The translations under genes were made by a program, and so were the position numbers. Below are positions 59,608-64,000 of a stretch of 64,000 nucleotides of DNA, one piece after another. The notes under the pieces were generated by a model. That model saw nothing but the letters and a program-made list of their open reading frames with translations, searched no databases and had not been told where the DNA came from. The stretch covers positions 8,432,001-8,496,000 of the forward strand of contig NZ_CP108053.1 of assembly GCF_036173105.1 (NCBI RefSeq), written 5' to 3'. How positions within the stretch are numbered: the stretch's first letter is position 1; the number at the start of each line of letters is the position of its first letter. The stretch is from Streptomyces sp. NBC_00287. Its GTDB lineage: Bacteria; Actinomycetota; Actinomycetes; Streptomycetales; Streptomycetaceae.

Positions 59608-61797
59608 ATGTCCGGCGTCCTGGTCCGTTCCGCCGCCGCGGGCCGTGTGCGGCTGACCGTCCCCTGGCTGAGGGCCCGGCCGGGCTGTGCCGGCCTTGTC
59701 GACGACCGGCTCGCGGATCTCCCGGGTTTCCGTGCGCTGCGGATCTTCCCGCGCACGGGCAGCGTCATCATCTGGGTCGAGCCGTCCGATCTGGACGTCG
59801 ACCGGCTGGCCGCGGCGCTGGAAGAGGCTCCCCCCTCCGCCGTACCGGACAAGCGGAGCCGGTCGGTGGCCGACTCCTCCACCGGTGAGGTGGCCCGGCT
59901 CGTGGTGGGCGGGGCGGTGCTCGCTGTAGTGGCCGTGCACCGTCTGGTGCTGCGCCGGTCCCCGTGGGTCACCGGCGGCCGCTCCGGGTTCCTCGGCGCC
60001 GTCACGGTCTTCAGCGGTCTGCCCTTCTTCCGGGGCGCGCTACGGACCATGACGGGCCGTCAGCATCCAGGCACCGACACCCTCGTCACCGCCGCCACCG
60101 TCATCTCCCTGCTGCTGCGCGAGAATGTGGTCGCCCTCACCGTGCTGTGGCTGCTCAACATCGGTGAGTTCCTCCAGACGGTCACCCTGCGCCGCACCCG
60201 CCGCGCCATCGAGGAGCTGCTCAGCATCGGCGAGGAGCGGGTCTGGCTGGTCCGCGAGGGCGTCGAGGTCGAGGTCGCGCTGGACGACGTAGAACCTGGT
60301 GACGTGGTCGCGGTCTACGAGCACCACAAGATCCCGGTCGACGGGACCGTGCTGAGCGGCGAGGCGCTCGTCGACCAGGCCGCGATCACCGGCGAGGCCC
60401 TCCCGGTCTACACCCGGGACGGCGCCGAGGTGTACGCCGGCACCCTCGTCACCTCCGGGTCGCTCACCGTCCGCGCCACTTCCGTCGGCAGCGACACCAC
60501 CGTCGGGCGGATCATCAGCCGCGTCGAGGAGGCCCAGGCCGACCGGGCGCCGATCCAGACCGTCGCCACCCGCTTCACCCGCCGCTTCGTCCCCGTCTCC
60601 CTGGCCCTGGCGACGGGGACGTACGTCGTCACCCGCGACGCCCGGCGGGCCATGACCATGCTCCTGGTCGCCTGTCCGTGTGCGGCCGGGCTCGCCACTC
60701 CCACCGCGATCAGCGCGGCCATCGGCAACGGCGCCCGGCACGGCACGCTGATCAAGGGCGGCACCCACCTGGAGGGCGTCGGCCGGGTCACCGCCGTCGT
60801 CTTCGACAAGACCGGCACCCTCACCTTCGGCCGCCCGCTGGTCACGAGCGTCGTCGCGTTCCACGAGAACTACACCGCCGACGACGTCCTGAGCCTCGCC
60901 GCCTCCGGCGAACTGCACGCCCGCCACCCGCTGGCCCAGGCCATCGTCACCCGGACCGAGGAGCAGCACCTCAACATCCCCATCCACCAGGCCTGCGAAG
61001 TCGTCCTCGGCATGGGCATGCGCGCCGAACTCGACGGCACCCGCCTCCTGGTCGGCAGCCCAGCCCTGTTGCGCCGCCACGGACTCGAACTCACCCCGGT
61101 CGCCCAGGAGTGGACCGAGCAACTGCGCAATCAGGGCGAGACCGTTATCTGCCTGGCCCACGACGACGCCCTCATCGGCATGCTCGGCGTGTCCGACGCG
61201 GTACGCGCCGCAGCCGGCACGGTCGTCCAGCAACTGCGCGACCTCGGCGTCCAGCGGATCATCCTGCTGACCGGCGACGCCCCCGAGACCGCCCAGGCCG
61301 TCGCCGACGCCCTCGACATCGCCGAAGTGCACGCCCACGCCCTGCCCGAAGCCAAGCTCCAGCTGATCCGCGACCTCCAGGAGGAGGGCCACATGGTCGC
61401 CATGGTCGGCGACGGCACCAACGACGCCCCCGCCCTCGCCCTGGCCGACGTCGGCATCGCCATGGGCGAACACTCCTCGCATGTCGCCCTGGAGACCGCC
61501 GACATCGCCCTCGCCGGCAACGACCTCCGCCAGGTCGCCGCCGTCGTGGAACTGAGCCGCCACACCCTGCGCGTCGTACGGCAGAACTACGGCCTGGCCA
61601 TCGGCGTCAACCTCGCAGGACTGCTCGCGAGCGCGGGCGGCTCCCTCAACCCCGTCGCTGCCGCCTTCCTGCACAACACCAGCAGCATCGCCGTCGTCGG
61701 CAACTCCGCCCGCCTGGTCAGGCACACCCCGCATCTGCCCAGAGAAACGGGCCGGCCCCTGGGCGCGGCACCGCTGGAGGAGACCCGGCTGCGCTGA
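59608..61797 (+). CDS. ctpC: CtpC-like P1B-type metal-efflux ATPase
   Basis: A 729-residue heavy-metal ATPase. A ferredoxin-like N-terminal domain without CxxC (LVRSAAAGRVRLTVPWLRAR) is followed by actuator ITGEALPVY, ion-site helix LLVACPCAAGLATPTA (CPC, about residue 355), phosphorylation loop VVFDKTGTLT (about 400), nucleotide-domain HP motif ARHPLAQAI, and hinge MVGDGTNDAPALALADVGIA (about 600). With the PacL1-like partner, zinc (or Mn) export in the manner of mycobacterial CtpC is most likely. It ends 2 nt before a remnant on the opposite strand. Confidence 0.88.
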   Translation: MSGVLVRSAAAGRVRLTVPWLRARPGCAGLVDDRLADLPGFRALRIFPRTGSVIIWVEPSDLDVDRLAAALEEAPPSAVPDKRSRSVADSSTGEVARLVVGGAVLAVVAVHRLVLRRSPWVTGGRSGFLGAVTVFSGLPFFRGALRTMTGRQHPGTDTLVTAATVISLLLRENVVALTVLWLLNIGEFLQTVTLRRTRRAIEELLSIGEERVWLVREGVEVEVALDDVEPGDVVAVYEHHKIPVDGTVLSGEALVDQAAITGEALPVYTRDGAEVYAGTLVTSGSLTVRATSVGSDTTVGRIISRVEEAQADRAPIQTVATRFTRRFVPVSLALATGTYVVTRDARRAMTMLLVACPCAAGLATPTAISAAIGNGARHGTLIKGGTHLEGVGRVTAVVFDKTGTLTFGRPLVTSVVAFHENYTADDVLSLAASGELHARHPLAQAIVTRTEEQHLNIPIHQACEVVLGMGMRAELDGTRLLVGSPALLRRHGLELTPVAQEWTEQLRNQGETVICLAHDDALIGMLGVSDAVRAAAGTVVQQLRDLGVQRIILLTGDAPETAQAVADALDIAEVHAHALPEAKLQLIRDLQEEGHMVAMVGDGTNDAPALALADVGIAMGEHSSHVALETADIALAGNDLRQVAAVVELSRHTLRVVRQNYGLAIGVNLAGLLASAGGSLNPVAAAFLHNTSSIAVVGNSARLVRHTPHLPRETGRPLGAAPLEETRLR

Positions 61798-61798
61798 C

Positions 61799-61931
61799 CT
61801 ACGGCAACTGGAACAGATTCATCCGGTACTCCTCCACCTGCGGCAGCCGCTGCTCGGCCAGCCCGGCGAGCATCTCTCGCTCCGCGGCGGGCAGCCGGTC
61901 GTGCACCGGCGCCGGAAGGCTGGAACCTTCT
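61799..61931 (-). pseudogene. 3' fragment of an unidentified gene, joined to the truncated WD40 gene
   Basis: In a frame different from the WD40 gene the minus strand encodes LPAPVHDRLPAAEREMLAGL, then EQRLPQVEEYRMNLFQLP and a TAG at 61799-61801. The composition is that of a normal helical protein end, unlike the nonsense in the WD40 frame (RRRCTTGCPPRSERCSPGW). It is most simply the tail of a neighbouring gene brought here by deletion. I cannot name the family. Confidence 0.55.
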
Positions 61932-62580
61932 CCCGGTAACCGGACATGGTCAGTTCACTGCCGTCCCGAGTACGCCAGATGTGGATAGAGGCGTCCTGGT
62001 TGCCGCTGCAGATCCACTTGCCGGTCGGGGAGACGGCGAGAGCCAGATGCGAGCCGACATAGGGGTACGTCACCACAGGACGCTCGGTGTGGCGCTCGTG
62101 CCCGCGCACGGCACCGTACGCCGCCACGGCCAGCCGCCGCCCCTGCCGCAGCCAAGCCAGGTCGGTGACGGTGGACGGAGCGGATTCGGTACGCCACAAC
62201 TCCTCACCGTCCGGGCCGAGTACGAGCGCCCGCCGCCCGAAGGCTACGGCGACGCGGGAGTCGTCGGCCCAGGCCACGGCACCTGACCAGACGCCGGACT
62301 CACGCACGGTCGCGGTCCCGTCCGAGCGCCGCCACAGCGCGTACCCCATGGGTCCGTGTGCAGCCAAGTGCGCGGCGTTCTGTGAGAGTTGAACACCCAG
62401 CGCGCCACCGGAGAGGCCGAACGCGCCCAACTCGGCACCCATGGCCGCGTCCAGAACCTTCACCGTCCCCTCGGCGCCGGTGACGGCCACCAGGTCGCCG
62501 CGCGCGCTGAGGGCGACGGGCGCGTCGTCCACGGTGATGTCCCAGGCGACGGTCGGCTCGGCATCGACGGTGAGATTCAC
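61819..62580 (-). pseudogene. WD40-repeat protein of the COG0523 operon, 3'-truncated
   Basis: The GTG start at 62578-62580 overlaps the COG0523 stop. The first 215 residues are good WD40 propeller (TVAWDITVDDAPVALSARGD, LVAVTGAEGTVKVLDAAMGA, AVAWADDSRVAVAFGRRALV, GSHLALAVSPTGKWICSGNQ, DASIHIWRTRDGSELTMSGY). After SGY near 61935 the frame yields only Arg/Cys/Pro-rich nonsense and stops at 61819. Relatives carry about 100 more residues (two or three blades), so the gene has lost its 3' third, with a foreign 3' end joined at the break. Such proteins occur with zinc-type COG0523 genes; their role is unclear. Confidence 0.75.
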
Positions 62581-63599
62581 GCGGCCACCCCTGCCGTGGC
62601 CAGGCAGGCCGCGAAGCCGCGCTCCAGCGCCTCGCGGTCGAGGTCTCGGCCGATGAACACCAGCTTGTTGCCGCGTGGTTCGCTGTCGCGCCACTCCCGT
62701 CCGAGGGTGCCGTCGAGCAGCATGTGGACGCCCTGGAAGACGTACTGCTTGGGCTCCCCGGCCAGGGCGAGGATGCCCTTGGAGCGGAAGATGCCGACGC
62801 CCTTGATGCGCAGCAGGGTACCGAGCCAGGCGTTGAGCCGCTTCTCGTCCAGTTCGCCCTCGAGCTCGATACCGAATGAGGTGACGGTGGTGTCGTGCTG
62901 GTGCTCGGTGTCCGTGAGGAGCGACGGGTCGTCGGCGAGCACCCGCTGGAGGTCGAACGCGCCGACGTCCAGGACCTGTTGGAGGTCGATCCGGGCGTGC
63001 CGGGCGCGCAGGATCTGCACCGGCGCGTTGATCGACCGGATCCGCGCCTCGATCTCGGTGAGGGTGCTGTCGTCGGCGAGGTCGGTCTTGTTGAGGACGA
63101 TCCGGTCGGCGAAGGCGATCTGCTCGACGGCCTCGTTCTCCACGCCCTCGGGTTTGACCTCGTCGAGGTGCGGGAGGACATGGGCGGCATCGACGAGGGG
63201 GACGATGGCGTCCAGACGCAGCTGTGAGGCGATCTCATCGTCCATGAAGAAGGTCTGCGCGACCGGCGCGGGGTCGGCGAGCCCGGTGGTCTCGATGAGG
63301 ATGTGGTCGAACTTCTCGCGGCGGCGCATCAGCGCGGCCAGGATGCGGATGAGATCGCCGCGCACGGTGCAGCAGATGCAGCCGTTGTTCATCTCGAAGA
63401 TCTCTTCCTCGGCGTCGAGGACGAGCGCGTCGTCGATGCCGACCTCACCGAACTCGTTCTCGATGACGGCGATCCGCAGCCCGTGGTTCTCGGTGAGGAT
63501 GCGGTTGAGCAAGGTCGTCTTGCCCGAGCCGAGGAAGCCGGTCAGGACGGTGACGGGGACACGTGCGGCACGGGTTTCCGGGGATGCCGGGGTGGTCAA
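62577..63599 (-). CDS. COG0523 GTPase, probable zinc metallochaperone
   Basis: A 340-residue G3E GTPase. VPVTVLTGFLGSGKTTLLNR is Walker A, MNNGCICCTVRGDLIRI contains the CxCC metal site (GCICC), the base motif is VLNKTDLA, and the C-terminal CobW_C domain (FGIELEGELDEKRLNAWLGT) is complete. Start TTG at 63597-63599 follows AGGAGACC and overlaps the Fur-family stop. Zur-linked members (ZNG1/YciC/ZigA type) deliver zinc to client enzymes in deficiency. The operon with a Fur-family gene supports zinc over cobalamin function. Confidence 0.87.
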   Translation of the reverse strand: MTTPASPETRAARVPVTVLTGFLGSGKTTLLNRILTENHGLRIAVIENEFGEVGIDDALVLDAEEEIFEMNNGCICCTVRGDLIRILAALMRRREKFDHILIETTGLADPAPVAQTFFMDDEIASQLRLDAIVPLVDAAHVLPHLDEVKPEGVENEAVEQIAFADRIVLNKTDLADDSTLTEIEARIRSINAPVQILRARHARIDLQQVLDVGAFDLQRVLADDPSLLTDTEHQHDTTVTSFGIELEGELDEKRLNAWLGTLLRIKGVGIFRSKGILALAGEPKQYVFQGVHMLLDGTLGREWRDSEPRGNKLVFIGRDLDREALERGFAACLATAGVAA

Positions 63600-64000
63600 C
63601 CAGGTCTCCTAGCAGCTGTGTTGTCCGGGGGAGAGGGGGCGGCGGCCCGCAGATCGCCCTCCGTGATCTGTCGGCTGTTCAGCCGGCACGGTTGGCAGTC
63701 GGCGCAGATGCCGCTGAGTTCGACGGTGTGCTCCACGGCCGCGAATCCGGTGTCGGCGGTGATGCGGTCGGCCCACTCCTCGACGACCGCCGAGTCCACC
63801 GGGCGGCTGTGGCCGCAGCCGCGACAGATCAGATAGTGGCGGTGCCCGTCGGCGGGCCGTCGCCGGTACAGCCGTTCCCCGGAGTCGTCACGGATGACAT
63901 CGACGCCGCCGGTGGCCGCGAGTTCGCGCAGCGCCCGGTAGACCGTGGTCAGCCCGATCCGATGTCCGCGCGCCGACAGCAAGGCATGCAACTCCTGTGC
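63596..64000 (-). CDS. zur: Fur-family regulator, probably Zur (5' end outside the window)
   Basis: The gene enters from the right edge. AQELHALLSARGHRIGLTTV is the end of the winged helix with recognition helix GLTTVYRALRELAATGGVDV. The dimer domain has metal ligands DGHRHYLICRGCGHSRPVDS and the second structural-zinc pair GICADCQPC. A downstream COG0523 gene and two Zur-box-like sites 22-26 kb away suggest the zinc sensor instead of an iron Fur. The C-terminus TAARRPG is polar. About 20 N-terminal residues with the start lie beyond base 64000. Confidence 0.85.
   Translation of the reverse strand, partial: AQELHALLSARGHRIGLTTVYRALRELAATGGVDVIRDDSGERLYRRRPADGHRHYLICRGCGHSRPVDSAVVEEWADRITADTGFAAVEHTVELSGICADCQPCRLNSRQITEGDLRAAAPSPPDNTAARRPG

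Noticed and set aside
60040..61734. 564-codon minus-strand frame opposite the P-type ATPase
   Set aside because: Antisense shadow of a well-supported gene; acidic/Gly-rich low-complexity translation.

Overview
The window is high-GC actinobacterial DNA, almost certainly Streptomyces. It has dense GC-rich codon use, ATGA/GTGA-coupled operons, many GTG and some TTG starts, a five-gene conservon (cvnABCDE), a CYP154-type P450 and a Streptomyces-style intergenic hairpin repeat. I see no rRNA, tRNA or CRISPR array.

Layout. 1-3.2 kb: end of a mycofactocin cluster (mftD broken by a frameshift, mftE, mftF). 3.4-7 kb: a two-component flavin monooxygenase pair (oxygenase frameshifted), a membrane protein, and a divergent MarR/DoxX pair. 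7.1-13.2 kb: a scarred region with an acyl-CoA dehydrogenase/aldehyde dehydrogenase chimera, a tandem-duplicated GntR regulator, a 5' stub of a second acyl-CoA dehydrogenase, and an IS5-family element whose transposase gene is split by a group II intron. 13.4-16.4 kb: DUF485/solute-sodium symporter pair and an AraC regulator. 16.6-22.5 kb: conservon, convergent P450, small unknown gene. 22.5-30.2 kb: katG remnant, TetR-PucR regulators and a complete livGFHMK-type ABC importer. 30.3-36.5 kb: TetR, secreted carboxylesterase, secreted beta-helix protein, catalase-like haem protein, and broken ABM-monooxygenase and zinc-alcohol-dehydrogenase genes.

36.6-50.3 kb is the most interesting part. Two Zur-box-like palindromes (37821-37835 and 41799-41813) flank a metallophore-type ABC importer (binding lipoprotein, two FecCD permeases, ATPase). 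The second box lies just upstream of a 37-codon peptide gene, a strong hairpin, and a six-gene coupled operon: E1-like partner protein, S15-type hydrolase, YcaO cyclodehydratase, SagB-type dehydrogenase and two exporter ABC half-transporters. I read this as a zinc-starvation-controlled RiPP system whose product, an azole- and histidine-bearing peptide, may be an exported zinc chelator recovered by the neighbouring importer. I know of no described system of this kind.

50.4-57.3 kb: Tat-exported PhoX-family protein, then an arsenic cluster (arsC, arsR, arsenite aquaporin, MFS, second arsR, ArsO-like flavoprotein, ArsI-like C-As lyase). 57.3-59.2 kb: YhgE-like membrane protein and a divergent TetR regulator with two helix-turn-helix segments. 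59.3-64 kb: DUF1490 (PacL-like) metallochaperone plus a CtpC-like P1B ATPase, a truncated WD40 protein, a COG0523 GTPase and a Fur-family gene (probably zur) cut by the window edge. Zinc export, allocation, sensing and a possible zincophore therefore sit within about 28 kb.

A second theme is gene decay. At least eight genes are frameshifted, truncated or fused. Several of the lesions are single-base changes in C/G-rich tracts, so some could be sequencing errors; the large deletions and chimeras cannot be explained that way.
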